The notes beneath the pieces were generated by a model. The model searched no databases and was not told the DNA's origin. It was given only the letters and a program-made list of their open reading frames with translations. From SLHU01 sp009929975 (GTDB lineage Bacteria; Bacillota; Clostridia; Saccharofermentanales; UBA5734), in NCBI GenBank assembly GCA_040776905.1, contig JAXGZQ010000002.1, forward strand, positions 62,001 through 126,000: a DNA stretch of 64,000 nt, written 5' to 3'. Position numbers and translations under genes: made by a program. Below, in pieces: positions 35,525-44,803 of the stretch; position 1 is the stretch's first letter; each line of letters starts with the position of its first letter.

Positions 35525-37519
35525 TCACGCCTTATCCGGGGAAGACAACAGCCGGCCGGCCTGGTCAACCACGTGTTCAGCGGTCAGTCCGTATTGCTGG
35601 TAGAGCGTTTCGCCCGGTGCCGAAGCACCGAACTGATCGAGTCCGATGACCTGGCCGTCAAGACCGGTATAACGGTACCACGGCTGGGTTGATCCCGCTT
35701 CAACAGCGAGGCGGCGGCGAACCGTGCGTGGCAGAATCTGCTCCTTATATTCGTCAGTCTGGGCCTCGAAAAGCTCAAAACTGGGCATGGAGACGACCTG
35801 GACCGCAATCCCCTGGTCGGCCAGGCGGTCAGCCGCGGTCATGATGATTTCCACTTCCGATCCGGACGCCATCAGGATCAGATCCGGCTGCCCGGCATGG
35901 CGCAGCACATAACCGCCTTTCATGGCATCAGGTCCGGTTTCGGCCAATGTCGGCAGATTCTGACGCGACAGAACCAGACAGGTCGGCCCGTCCTGCTGCA
36001 GCGCTGTGATATAACCGGCCGCGGTCTCCTTACCGTCAGCCGGACGGAAAACGGTGACACCCGGTGTGGCTCTCAGCGCGGCCAGATGTTCAATCGGCTC
36101 ATGCGTCGGGCCATCCTCGCCAACACCGATGCTGTCATGGGTAAAGACATAGATCACCGGCAGTTTCATGATCGCGCTGAGACGCAGCGACGCCTTCAGA
36201 TAATCACTGAAGACGAAGAAGGTTGAGCAGAAGACCCGCAGCCCGCCGTGCAGGGCGATCCCGTTGGCGGCCGCGGCCATCGCGAATTCACGGACACCGA
36301 AATGAATGTTGCGGCCGGCATAGTCACCGGGTTTGATCCATCCCTTGTCTTTCATTTCTGTTTTGGTTGAAGGCGCCAGATCAGCACTGCCGCCGATCAG
36401 GCCGGGCAGGCGGTCGGACAGCCGGTTGAGACAGACCCCGCTGGTCGCGCGGGTCGCGGCTTTCCCTTCAAACTGCCAGAATTCATCGTCGTTGAGCAGG
36501 TCGGGCAGATCTCCGTTCAGGCAGCGGTCAAATTCCGCGGCGGCGGCGGGATGCGACTGGCGATATTGTTTCAGTAGATCCTGCCAGGCGGCTTCACGAG
36601 CCTGCATCGACTGGGTTTTTTCGGTCAGGTAGCGGCGCAGCTCAGCCGGGACGGTAAAGGGTTCCGTTTCCTTCCAGCCCAGTGTTTCACGTGTCCTGGC
36701 GAGATTATCCTCGCCGAGCGGCTCGCCATGGACTTTGGCGGTTCCGGCCAGCGGTGAACCATAGCCGATCTGGCTGCTGACGATAATCAGAGACGGATGA
36801 TCCTTGTCCTGCTGCGCCGCTTCGATCGCGGCGGCGATGGCGGAACGGTCATTCGCGTCCTGGACCTTGAGAACCTGCCAGTGATAGGCGCGGTAGCGGT
36901 CCGCGACATCTTCGGTGAAGGCCAGTTCCGTGCTGCCTTCAATCGAGATGTCATTATCATCATAAAAAACGATCAGCTTGCCCAGTTTGAGATGGCCGGC
37001 CAGGGAAGACGCCTCGCTGCTGATACCTTCCATCAGGCAGCCGTCGCCGGAGAGGACATAGGTGTAATGGTCAATCAGCGAAAACCCCTCACGGTTGAAA
37101 CGGGCGGCCAGATGCGCTTCGGCGAGCGCCATGCCGACGGCAGACGCCAGGCCCTGGCCCAACGGACCGGTGGTCATTTCCACTCCGGCGGTATGACCGT
37201 ATTCAGGATGTCCCGGGGTCTGGCTGCCCCATTGGCGAAACGCTTTCAGTTCTTCCATCGGCAGCCCGTAGTTGAACAGGTGAAGTAGTGAATACAGCAG
37301 CATCGAGCCGTGTCCCGCACTGAGTACGAACCGGTCGCGGTTGAACCAGTTCGGATTGGCCGGGTTGTGGCACAGATGATTCGACCACAATTCATAGGCA
37401 ATCGGCGCGGCCCCCATCGGCAGACCGGGGTGGCCGGAATTGGCTTTCTGAACGGCTTCGGCGGAGAGGATCCGGATCGCGTTGACAGCGAGCTGGTCAA
37501 GTTTTGGATGTTGTTTCAT
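35525..37519 (-). CDS. tkt: Transketolase
   Basis: 664 residues, full length. Thiamine diphosphate motif GDGCLMEGISSEASSLAGHLKLGKLIVFYDDN, N-terminal HPGLPMG and ETGPLGQGL-like TTGPLGQGLASAVGMA, the pyrimidine domain with THDSIGVGEDGPTHEP, and a C-terminal domain. It exchanges two-carbon units in the pentose phosphate pathway, which in this window would receive xylulose 5-phosphate from xylA-xylB. The upstream region has a TATAAT -10 element on the minus strand. Confidence 0.97.
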   Translation of the reverse strand: MKQHPKLDQLAVNAIRILSAEAVQKANSGHPGLPMGAAPIAYELWSNHLCHNPANPNWFNRDRFVLSAGHGSMLLYSLLHLFNYGLPMEELKAFRQWGSQTPGHPEYGHTAGVEMTTGPLGQGLASAVGMALAEAHLAARFNREGFSLIDHYTYVLSGDGCLMEGISSEASSLAGHLKLGKLIVFYDDNDISIEGSTELAFTEDVADRYRAYHWQVLKVQDANDRSAIAAAIEAAQQDKDHPSLIIVSSQIGYGSPLAGTAKVHGEPLGEDNLARTRETLGWKETEPFTVPAELRRYLTEKTQSMQAREAAWQDLLKQYRQSHPAAAAEFDRCLNGDLPDLLNDDEFWQFEGKAATRATSGVCLNRLSDRLPGLIGGSADLAPSTKTEMKDKGWIKPGDYAGRNIHFGVREFAMAAAANGIALHGGLRVFCSTFFVFSDYLKASLRLSAIMKLPVIYVFTHDSIGVGEDGPTHEPIEHLAALRATPGVTVFRPADGKETAAGYITALQQDGPTCLVLSRQNLPTLAETGPDAMKGGYVLRHAGQPDLILMASGSEVEIIMTAADRLADQGIAVQVVSMPSFELFEAQTDEYKEQILPRTVRRRLAVEAGSTQPWYRYTGLDGQVIGLDQFGASAPGETLYQQYGLTAEHVVDQAGRLLSSPDKA

Positions 37520-37581
37520 ATGGCACCTCTTATGTTCAGACCGCGAGCGGCCTGTTGATGATGAGTCGATGTTTCTCTGAT

Positions 37582-37587
37582 ATTATA
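37582..37587 (-). promoter_or_regulatory. -10 element of transketolase
   Basis: TATAAT on the minus strand, about 63 bases before the tkt start. No good -35 is seen. An 8-bp inverted repeat lies just upstream at 37595-37619. Confidence 0.45.
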
Positions 37588-37594
37588 CATGATC

Positions 37595-37619
37595 GGCAGC
37601 GGTTTGGTCTGCCGCTGCC
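37595..37619. repeat. Inverted repeat between MFS gene and tkt promoter
   Basis: GGCAGCGG (37595-37602) and CCGCTGCC (37612-37619) with a 9-base spacer, perfect arms. No T-run on either side. It could be the RNA hairpin at the MFS gene 3' end or an operator at the tkt promoter; the sequence does not decide. Confidence 0.4.
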
Positions 37620-37633
37620 CGTCACTATGGCTG

Positions 37634-38995
37634 TCAATGATCGATGATCGGTTTTTCCACCCGTCCGATCTGCCAGATCAGGAAGCCGCTGATCAGGATG
37701 GCCGCGGCAGCCGTCAGCAGAAGCAGCTGAGCGTTGACCAGACCGAGCCAGACCGGGCCGCCGTCTCCGGTCAGCGGGTGGCGCATAAAGCGGTTGCCCA
37801 GCCAGATGCCGAGGAGGATGGCTCCGTGAAATGACGCGTTGAACAGCGAAACAAAACTGGTCTGGTTTTCATCGGGCATATTGACATAGGTCAGATTGGC
37901 GAAGGAAAGGTTGATTCCCAACGCCATGATGTAGGTGTAGAACGAGGAGAGTACATAGAGCGGCAGACCGAAACGGCCCATGCCGACAAAGGCCATGGCG
38001 ATCAGTCCGGCGGCATAGAGGAACGTGCTGAAGGCGAATGATCGCATCCAGGCCAGCCGGGCAATGACCCGTTTCCACAACGGGGTGAGAAAGATGATCA
38101 CGACCAGATTGAGCAGGCTGACTCCCGTGATCAGTGAATAGGAGTAGCCAAGATCAGAGACGAGGTAGACGACAAAGTACTGGCCGGGCATCGATGAAGC
38201 CATCGCCCAGAGCGACGCGGCAAGAATGGTCAGCAGATAAACCGGGTGGCTGAGGATATGGCGGGGCAGGTCGAGCAGTCCCTGGCGCCGCCGGTTGACG
38301 ATCTCGCCGGGCACCCCGGGGTTATCAATTTTCCGCAGGTTCCAAAGATCGAACACAGCGACAGCCAGCAGGAGCAGACGCAGCAGGATGAACGCGAAAC
38401 GGCTGCTGACGGCGGCTGTCAGGCCATCGGTGAACAGACCGCCGAGGAACATCGCGCTGAACGTGATGATGACATTGGTCGCGTGCAGGAAAGAGAAGAA
38501 ACCGAGACGGCGCTCGGGTGGAATGCTTTTCAGATGCCAGATCTGCAGGCCCGGTCCAGCCAGGGCGCCGAGGATATAGGCGATGAAGACCATCACCAGG
38601 ACCAGGCGCAGCATCAACGGCTCTGCCAGCCCGAGCAGTGGGATGATGGCGGCGGCAACCAGGTTGAGCGTGTGCTGAATAAGCCGCAGGTGCAGCACCG
38701 TCTGCTTGGTGTCACGGACCCGCTGCAGCAAAAACGGCGCGAAGAGCTGCAGCATATTGGCGACAGACGCCATCATGATCACCATACTGATCCAGTCCGC
38801 GTCAGCACCAAGCGCCAGCCAGAAACCGGTAAGGAACGCGCCGTTCGTCAAATTGAACAGCAGGCTGTTGCTGTAGCCGTAGAGAATAATATGGCGCCGG
38901 GCGGTCACATGCGGATCCTTGCCGTTTAACCCAGCTTCCGTCATATTCTGTGTAACGACCGCGTTGAGCTGGTCAGTCAGACGTCTGAAAATCAT
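37634..38995 (-). CDS. Major facilitator superfamily transporter
   Basis: 453 residues with about 12 hydrophobic segments; an MFS-like cytoplasmic loop (SIPPERRLGFFSFLHATNVIITF) lies in the first half. Function and substrate are not predictable. Alternative starts exist; I choose 38995 because CAGGGAGACGG precedes it. The gene stands alone, upstream of tkt on the same strand, with a short hairpin between them. Confidence 0.85.
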   Translation of the reverse strand: MIFRRLTDQLNAVVTQNMTEAGLNGKDPHVTARRHIILYGYSNSLLFNLTNGAFLTGFWLALGADADWISMVIMMASVANMLQLFAPFLLQRVRDTKQTVLHLRLIQHTLNLVAAAIIPLLGLAEPLMLRLVLVMVFIAYILGALAGPGLQIWHLKSIPPERRLGFFSFLHATNVIITFSAMFLGGLFTDGLTAAVSSRFAFILLRLLLLAVAVFDLWNLRKIDNPGVPGEIVNRRRQGLLDLPRHILSHPVYLLTILAASLWAMASSMPGQYFVVYLVSDLGYSYSLITGVSLLNLVVIIFLTPLWKRVIARLAWMRSFAFSTFLYAAGLIAMAFVGMGRFGLPLYVLSSFYTYIMALGINLSFANLTYVNMPDENQTSFVSLFNASFHGAILLGIWLGNRFMRHPLTGDGGPVWLGLVNAQLLLLTAAAAILISGFLIWQIGRVEKPIIDH

Positions 38996-39144
38996 AGTCC
39001 GTCTCCCTGCATTTAGTCATTCCCAGTATACCGGTGTCGCGCGGTTCAAACAACCGGACCGTGCCGCCGGACGGGCTGGTCAAGTCCTGGATGAAACGGT
39101 ATGCTGAGTTCATGGCTATTGTATCATGAAGGAGGCGATCACTT

Positions 39145-40857
39145 ATGTTGTCGCGACAGCACGGTCTCATGCTGAGGCTGCTCGACCCGCTGCAGAAAAT
39201 TTTACCCGGTCAGGCACTGCCGCCTGAACCGTCCACACCGTGGTCGGCACTGCGCGGTGAACGTACCGCGGTCCAGATCGCGATCGACTGGCGCTGGCAG
39301 GATGGTCAGCCGTTTGAACAGGAGACGGTCTTGTCTGTCCGGACGACAGCCCGTTCGCTGGCACTGTATGATGTCGCGCTGGTACCGGTCCGCCTCGCTG
39401 CCTGGCCTGACCATGATGAGCAGTACCTGACGGATCAGCCCGGCCTGCTGCCGGATCGGCTGGTACCGTGTCCTTTTCAGATGGACCCGGACCATGCGGT
39501 TATCTGTCCGGTTCGCCTGCTCTCGAATCAGATCCATGTCATCTGGCTGGAGTGGCAGGTGCCGGATGACGCGCCGGCCGGACCGGTTTCGTTCCAGATC
39601 CAGCTGGCAGTGCAGGGTGAGGCCGCGACGGTTCTGACCACTGAGACAACCCTGCAGGTGATCGACATGAAACTGCCGCCGCAGACGCTGATTCACACAG
39701 AGTGGTTTCACACCGACTGCCTCGCGGATTATTATCAGGTTCCGGTCTTTTCGCAGGCCCACTGGCAGGCGATCGGTGCCTTCATGCGGATGGCGGCCGA
39801 TCATGGGATCAACATGATTCTGACGCCGCTGTTCACACCGCCGCTGGATACGGCGATCGGCGGGGAACGCACCACGGTTCAGCTGATTGATGTCTTGCGT
39901 GAAGGCGGTGAATGGACCTTCGATTTTGCCAGGCTGCGGCAATGGATCGATCTGGCGCGGGCCAGCGGTATTGAATATTTCGAGATGTCTCATCTGTTCA
40001 CGCAGTGGGGCGCAGCTGCCGCTCCGGCGATCTATGCCGGGCTGGAGCAGAGTCGTGTCCGGGTCTTCGGCTGGGATACCGACGCGGCCGGCCCGGAGTA
40101 TGCGGCCTTTCTCGCGGCTTTTCTGCCCCGCTTGACGGAAAAACTGCGCCAATGGGGGCTGTCAGGCCGTGTCTTTTTCCATGTATCTGATGAGCCCCAG
40201 CCGCAGCATCTGGAACAGTATCGCCGCTGCAAGGCGATGATCACACCCTGGCTGGATGGATTTCCGATCATCGACGCGCTCAGCGATCTGGAATTGTACC
40301 AATCCGGCGCGGTCGATCATCCGATCCCGGCCAATAACCATATCGATGCTTTTCTCGACGCCGGTGTACCACATCTGTGGACCTATTACTGCTGTGGCCA
40401 GACCCGTTATGTGAGCAACCGCTTCATGGCGCTGCCATCACTGCGCAACCGGGTGCTTGGCGTGCAGCTCTATCTGTTCCGGATCGAAGGATTCCTCCAT
40501 TGGGGCTACAACTTCTATAACAGCCGCCTGTCCCGTGACCAGATCAACCCCTTTGCTGTGACAGACGCGGATGCTTCTTTTCCGGCTGGAGATCCGTTCC
40601 TGGTCTATCCGGGCAGCGAATATCAACCGGAACCGTCACTGCGGCTCAAGGTGCTTGAGCAGGGCCTGCAGGACCAGCGGGCGCTGCAGTGCCTGGAGGC
40701 ACTCACATCCCGCCGGGATGTTGTTGATCTGATTGAACGTGAAAGCGGCCAGGCTGTCACGTTCTCGTCCTGGCCGCCGGATGCCGGCTGGCTGCTCAGG
40801 CTGCGCCACCAGGTGAACCTGGCGATCGCCGAAGCCGTTGAAAATGGCCAAAACTGA
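39145..40857 (+). CDS. DUF4091 family protein, likely glycoside hydrolase-like
   Basis: 570 residues, no signal peptide. N-terminal beta-sandwich (about 1-175), then a TIM-barrel-like region with EWFHTDCLADYYQVPVF and FFHVSDEPQ (a DEP motif of the type that often carries the acid/base), and a C-terminal DUF4091 segment with RIEGFLHWGYNFY. Architecture and motifs fit the DUF4091 proteins found beside glycan-degradation genes; the reaction is unknown. AAGGAGG precedes the ATG. Its 3' end faces the ZIP gene with 13 bases between stops. Confidence 0.78.
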   Translation: MLSRQHGLMLRLLDPLQKILPGQALPPEPSTPWSALRGERTAVQIAIDWRWQDGQPFEQETVLSVRTTARSLALYDVALVPVRLAAWPDHDEQYLTDQPGLLPDRLVPCPFQMDPDHAVICPVRLLSNQIHVIWLEWQVPDDAPAGPVSFQIQLAVQGEAATVLTTETTLQVIDMKLPPQTLIHTEWFHTDCLADYYQVPVFSQAHWQAIGAFMRMAADHGINMILTPLFTPPLDTAIGGERTTVQLIDVLREGGEWTFDFARLRQWIDLARASGIEYFEMSHLFTQWGAAAAPAIYAGLEQSRVRVFGWDTDAAGPEYAAFLAAFLPRLTEKLRQWGLSGRVFFHVSDEPQPQHLEQYRRCKAMITPWLDGFPIIDALSDLELYQSGAVDHPIPANNHIDAFLDAGVPHLWTYYCCGQTRYVSNRFMALPSLRNRVLGVQLYLFRIEGFLHWGYNFYNSRLSRDQINPFAVTDADASFPAGDPFLVYPGSEYQPEPSLRLKVLEQGLQDQRALQCLEALTSRRDVVDLIERESGQAVTFSSWPPDAGWLLRLRHQVNLAIAEAVENGQN

Positions 40858-40870
40858 CGTTCGAGGCCGA

Positions 40871-41596
40871 TCAGTGATGCGTGACGAGCAGCAGCAGTGA
40901 TAAGGCGATACCACTGAGAAACGCCGGCCAGGCGTGATGATGATCGTCCTTGGTCGCTTCTGGCAGCAAATGGGACGCTGACAGGTAGATCAGGACTCCG
41001 GCGACAAATCCCAGCGCGATGCCCAGACCCTGCCGGCTCAACTGGCTGACCAGCGGCCAGGCCAGGAAGGTGCCGACCGGGGTGGTCAGCGCGGCGACCA
41101 GAAACGCGAAAAAAATCGACCGCCTGGCCGACCGTCCGCTGTGCCGCAGAATCGTATAGGTGATGATACCTTCGGCCAGTTCATGCGCGACGAGGCCGAT
41201 TCCGGCGAGAAAGCCGGTCTGGACACTGGCGGTAAACGTGACGGAATAGATGATTCCGTCAACCAGTGAATGGATGGCGATGCCCTGCAAAGCGGTGATG
41301 CCGAAAGCCAGTTCCGTCTGGCCGGTCTGCCGGCGGATCAGGCGATTGCTGAAAAACATGAAGATAAAACCGCCGAGAGCGGCCAGCCCGCCCCATTGGC
41401 TGTGTTCAACCGCTTCAGGAAAGGCCATGATCAGCGGCGAGGCGATCAGGACGCCAGCCGCGAAACACATCACTTTTTCCTTGGCTTTCTCCGCCTGACG
41501 CCGGAACCGGTAGACCAGCCAGATGCCGAATGTATTGACCAGCATGGCCGAGATCGCGAACAGCGCGGCCCAGGTAAACGGACTCCATTGATTCAT
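40871..41596 (-). CDS. ZIP family metal transporter
   Basis: 241 residues with about eight membrane spans. The fourth and fifth spans carry HSLVDGIIY and HELAEGIITY, the paired His/Asp/Glu motifs of the ZIP metal site. Imports zinc or iron. The ZIP gene and ferritin gene (41.8 kb) lie on the same strand, 174 bases apart. Confidence 0.92.
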   Translation of the reverse strand: MNQWSPFTWAALFAISAMLVNTFGIWLVYRFRRQAEKAKEKVMCFAAGVLIASPLIMAFPEAVEHSQWGGLAALGGFIFMFFSNRLIRRQTGQTELAFGITALQGIAIHSLVDGIIYSVTFTASVQTGFLAGIGLVAHELAEGIITYTILRHSGRSARRSIFFAFLVAALTTPVGTFLAWPLVSQLSRQGLGIALGFVAGVLIYLSASHLLPEATKDDHHHAWPAFLSGIALSLLLLVTHH

Positions 41597-41705
41597 ATAG
41601 ATCAGCTCCCGAATGATTGATAATCACAGTATACTCTTAATGAAATAGACTTGCAATAAGTGCGCGACCACCAGCTGTCGGCTGCCGGATCGGAAATTTC
41701 AGACA

Positions 41706-41738
41706 TAAAAAAACCGCCCGGCTGGTTGGGCCGGGCGG
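41706..41738 (-). terminator. Terminator of the ferritin gene
   Basis: Minus-strand hairpin CCGCCCGGC/GCCGGGCGG with a 7-base loop followed by seven T residues; ends the ferritin transcript before the ZIP gene. Confidence 0.92.
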
Positions 41739-41770
41739 ATGATCATCAAGTCAGATCGGGACGGGTCGGA

Positions 41771-42289
41771 TCAGTTGCCGACACCGGGGACGACCGGCGC
41801 GACAAAGGTACGGGCCGCCAGCTGCTCATCAAGCATCAGCAGGGCATTGGGGTTATCTCCGGCCATCGAATACTTCTGGATCAGATCTGAAGCGTTCGCT
41901 TCTTCCTCAACCTGTTCTGAGACATACCACTCAAGGAAAATACGGGCGGCATGGTCATGAACTTCCATCGAGACACTCGTCAGATTGTTGATTGACGCTG
42001 TCACGGTCTTTTCATGGGCCAGAACCTGCTTGAAAACATCAAGGACCGAGGTCCAGGTATCTTCCGGTTTTTCAATGTTCATCAAAGTCACCGGAATGTC
42101 CCGATACTGCAGATAACGGAAAAGATTCTCGGCATGCGCCAGTTCTTCCTGATACTGGACATAATTCCAGTTGGCGGCTCCGGGTAGTCCCTCCTGGTTG
42201 AGCCAATTGGACATGGCCAGATAAAGAAACGCGGAATAGTACTCCTTGTTGATCTGTTCGCTGAATGCCTTCACCAGTTTTTCATGCAT
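41771..42289 (-). CDS. ftnA: Ferritin
   Basis: 172 residues with the four-helix ferritin fold. Ferroxidase residues are visible: Glu in EQINKEYYSAFLYLAM, Glu and His in QYQEELAHAENLF, and Glu in LAHEKTVT and EQVEEEANA. It oxidises and stores iron in a hollow shell. Its start is preceded by AGAGGGATC and by an extended -10 promoter. A nearby iron- or zinc-permease of the ZIP family may supply its metal, which is inference. Confidence 0.96.
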   Translation of the reverse strand: MHEKLVKAFSEQINKEYYSAFLYLAMSNWLNQEGLPGAANWNYVQYQEELAHAENLFRYLQYRDIPVTLMNIEKPEDTWTSVLDVFKQVLAHEKTVTASINNLTSVSMEVHDHAARIFLEWYVSEQVEEEANASDLIQKYSMAGDNPNALLMLDEQLAARTFVAPVVPGVGN

Positions 42290-42327
42290 ATCGTGATCCC
42301 TCTTTCTTTGTTTTATTCATCGCGTTT

Positions 42328-42336
42328 ATTATAGCA
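42328..42336 (-). promoter_or_regulatory. Extended -10 promoter of ferritin
   Basis: TGC-TATAAT on the minus strand, about 40 bases before the start. The -35 region is weak. No iron-box palindrome was recognised. Confidence 0.65.
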
Positions 42337-42384
42337 TTTTTCAGTCAGCTCAGATGTGGCACTGGTTACTGATTCAGATGAATA

Positions 42385-42393
42385 TGCTATCAT
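42385..42393 (+). promoter_or_regulatory. Extended -10 element of the 42.5-kb isomerase gene
   Basis: TGC-TATCAT about 62 bases before the start, diverging from the ferritin promoter in the same intergenic region. Confidence 0.45.
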
Positions 42394-42455
42394 GAACATG
42401 AGTTTTCCGGTACTGCCGGACAGGATTCCGGCTGTGACAGAAAGAGAGGTTTGAT

Positions 42456-43421
42456 ATGAAACTAGGTGTTTTTACGGTTCTGCTCGGACAGCAGAAACTG
42501 GCGGACGCGCTCAGCTATCTGGCCAGTCTGGGTGTGCAGGCGATTGAACTCGGAACCGGCGGATTCCCCGGAACCGCGCATGTCCCGACCGCCGAACTGC
42601 TCAGCGACAAGACCCGTCTGGCTGAGTTCCGCCAGACGATCAAGGACTCCGGTCTGGAGATCAGCGCTTTGTCCTGCCATGGCAATGCCGTTCATCCGCA
42701 AAAAGAGATCGCGGACGGATTCCATCGTGATTTCGAACTGACCGTTCAGCTCGCTGAAGAACTCGGGATCGACCGTGTGATCACATTCTCCGGCTGCCCC
42801 GGTGATTCACCGCAGTCAAAGTATCCCAACTGGGTCGTCTGCCCCTGGCCGGATGATTTTCTTACAGTGCTCGACTACCAGTGGAATGATGTGCTGCTGC
42901 CTTACTGGAACAAAGCTTCCGAATATGCCAGATCGCACGGTGTCAAGCGGATCGCGTTCGAGATGCATCCCGGATTCTGCGTCTACAATACGGAATCACT
43001 GCTCAGGCTGCGTGATGCCGTCGGTGACACCATCGGCGCCAACTTCGATCCCAGCCATCTCTTCTGGCAGGGCATTGACCCGGTCGCGTCCATTCGCAAG
43101 CTGGGCAAGGCGATTTATCATTTCCATGCCAAGGACTGTCGGATCGACCAGCAGAATACCGCCGTCAACGGTGTACTGGATACGAAACATTACGGTGATG
43201 AGATCAACCGTTCCTGGATTTTCCGGACCATCGGCTACGGGCATGACTACCAGGTATGGAAAGACATGTTCTCCGCGCTGCGGATGGTCGGCTATGATGA
43301 CGTGGTCAGCATTGAGCATGAGGACAGTCTGATGTCGATCAATGAGGGCCTGACCAAGGCGATCACTTTCCTCAAGGAAACCATGTTGTTCGAAGATACC
43401 GGCGAGATGTGGTGGGCCTGA
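42456..43421 (+). CDS. Sugar phosphate isomerase/epimerase-like TIM-barrel protein
   Basis: 321 residues of the xylose isomerase-like superfamily. Metal-binding segments are RIAFEMHPGF (Glu), IGANFDPSHLFWQGI (Asp, His), IYHFHAKDC (His, Asp) and VVSIEHEDSL (Glu). Adjacent to a Gfo/Idh/MocA oxidoreductase, a pairing typical of cyclitol and unusual sugar catabolism. GAGAGG precedes the start. It is longer than the two paralogues at the left end. Confidence 0.88.
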   Translation: MKLGVFTVLLGQQKLADALSYLASLGVQAIELGTGGFPGTAHVPTAELLSDKTRLAEFRQTIKDSGLEISALSCHGNAVHPQKEIADGFHRDFELTVQLAEELGIDRVITFSGCPGDSPQSKYPNWVVCPWPDDFLTVLDYQWNDVLLPYWNKASEYARSHGVKRIAFEMHPGFCVYNTESLLRLRDAVGDTIGANFDPSHLFWQGIDPVASIRKLGKAIYHFHAKDCRIDQQNTAVNGVLDTKHYGDEINRSWIFRTIGYGHDYQVWKDMFSALRMVGYDDVVSIEHEDSLMSINEGLTKAITFLKETMLFEDTGEMWWA

Positions 43422-43444
43422 TTGAGCGCGAAGGGAGGGTGACC

Positions 43445-44605
43445 ATGCAGCAGCCAATCCGCTTCGGCCTGGTCGGTTATAAATTCATGGGCAAGGCGCA
43501 CAGCAATGCCCTGGCCAGACTGCCGATGTTTTTTCCCGAATCTCCGTCTGTCAGCCGCCAGGCGATCTGCGGCCGCGATGCCGCCGGCGTCCGGTCGGCG
43601 GCGGGTCAGCTGGGCTGGCAATCATATGAAACGGACTGGCGGCGTCTCGTGGACCGCGATGACATCGATGTGATTGATATCACCGCGCCGAGCAAAACCC
43701 ACCATGAAATCGCGATCGCCGCGGCCAGGGCCGGCAAGCATGTGTTTTGTGAGAAACCGCTGGCCCTGACACTTGATGACGCCCGCGGCATGGCCGACGC
43801 GGTCCGCAAAACCGGCGTCACCGGCCAGATCGGTTTCAACTACCGGTTCGCGCCGGCCATTCAGATGGCACATCAGCTGATCGCGTCCGGCCGGCTGGGG
43901 ACGATCTATCATTTCCGCGGCCAGTATCTGCAGGATTTCATTGTCGATCCGCAATTTCCGCGTGTCTGGCGGCTCGACCGCTCGGTCTGCGGTTCCGGTG
44001 CTCTCGGCGATATCGGCGCGCATCTGATCGATCTGGCCCGTTATCTCGTCGGTGACATACGGGAAGTCAGCGGCATGAGCCGGACCTTCATCAGGGAACG
44101 GCCGCTGCCCAGCGCGATGACCGGACTGTCCGCCAGCGCGGATGAGACCAGGCGGGGAGTCGTTGATGTTGACGACGCGACCTCGTTTGTCTTCGGATTT
44201 ACCGGCGGAGCGATGGGAACGATTGAGGCGACCCGTTTCGCCCAGGGCAATAAGAACGGCATGTCATTTGAGATCAACGGCAGCAAAGGCAGCCTGCGCT
44301 TCCATTTTGAGCGGATGAACGAGCTGGAGTGGTATGACGCGGCCGATCCACAGACTGAAAGCGGTTTCCGCGTCATCCAGTGTACCGAGGCGGCGCATCC
44401 GTATATGTCCGCCTGGTGGCCGGTCGGTCATGTGATCGGCTATGAGCATACCTTTGTCCATGAGATGGCGGATTTTGTCCGGGCGGTCAGCGCCGGGCAG
44501 CCGGCATCGCCGGATTTCGCTGACGGTGTCGCGGTCTCACAGATCATGAAGGCGGTTGAATTGTCGATTGACCGGCGGGCCTGGGTCGAGGTGGCCAGTC
44601 TCTGA
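43445..44605 (+). CDS. Gfo/Idh/MocA family oxidoreductase
   Basis: 386 residues. N-terminal Rossmann fold GLVGYKFMGKAHSNALARLP, then the conserved HVFCEKPLALTLDDARG (Lys of the catalytic EKP motif) and a C-terminal catalytic domain with GDIGAHLIDLARYLVGDI (His). These enzymes oxidise sugars or inositols with NAD(P). The ATG at 43445 follows GGGAGGG; the adjacent isomerase-like protein likely acts on the same pathway. Confidence 0.9.
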   Translation: MQQPIRFGLVGYKFMGKAHSNALARLPMFFPESPSVSRQAICGRDAAGVRSAAGQLGWQSYETDWRRLVDRDDIDVIDITAPSKTHHEIAIAAARAGKHVFCEKPLALTLDDARGMADAVRKTGVTGQIGFNYRFAPAIQMAHQLIASGRLGTIYHFRGQYLQDFIVDPQFPRVWRLDRSVCGSGALGDIGAHLIDLARYLVGDIREVSGMSRTFIRERPLPSAMTGLSASADETRRGVVDVDDATSFVFGFTGGAMGTIEATRFAQGNKNGMSFEINGSKGSLRFHFERMNELEWYDAADPQTESGFRVIQCTEAAHPYMSAWWPVGHVIGYEHTFVHEMADFVRAVSAGQPASPDFADGVAVSQIMKAVELSIDRRAWVEVASL

Positions 44606-44635
44606 GCAAAACCATTTCAGACATCATCATCACGG

Positions 44636-44663
44636 GGAGGACCACAGCCAGTGGTCCTCCTTT
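44636..44663 (+). terminator. Terminator of the isomerase/oxidoreductase pair
   Basis: Perfect 10-bp stem GGAGGACCAC/GTGGTCCTCC with a 5-base loop, followed by only three T residues. Confidence 0.7.
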
Positions 44664-44720
44664 CATGTCGGATAATGATCACTGATCGGAACAATTCATC
44701 GGAAAAACTCCGGGTGGTGC

Positions 44721-44748
44721 TTCACAGATGAACCTGAAACAGTATAAT
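44721..44748 (+). promoter_or_regulatory. Promoter of nfnAB
   Basis: TTCACA (44721-44726), 16-base spacer, TATAAT (44743-44748), about 56 bases before the GTG start. Confidence 0.55.
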
Positions 44749-44803
44749 AGAAAGTCAGGATCTGTCGCAGCGCTTTGTCTGCTGACATGAAGGAGGCCAT
44801 CTC

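Noticed and set aside
39122..39127. TATCAT as a -10 element of the DUF4091 gene
   Set aside because: Transcription from it would start inside or after the ribosome binding site.
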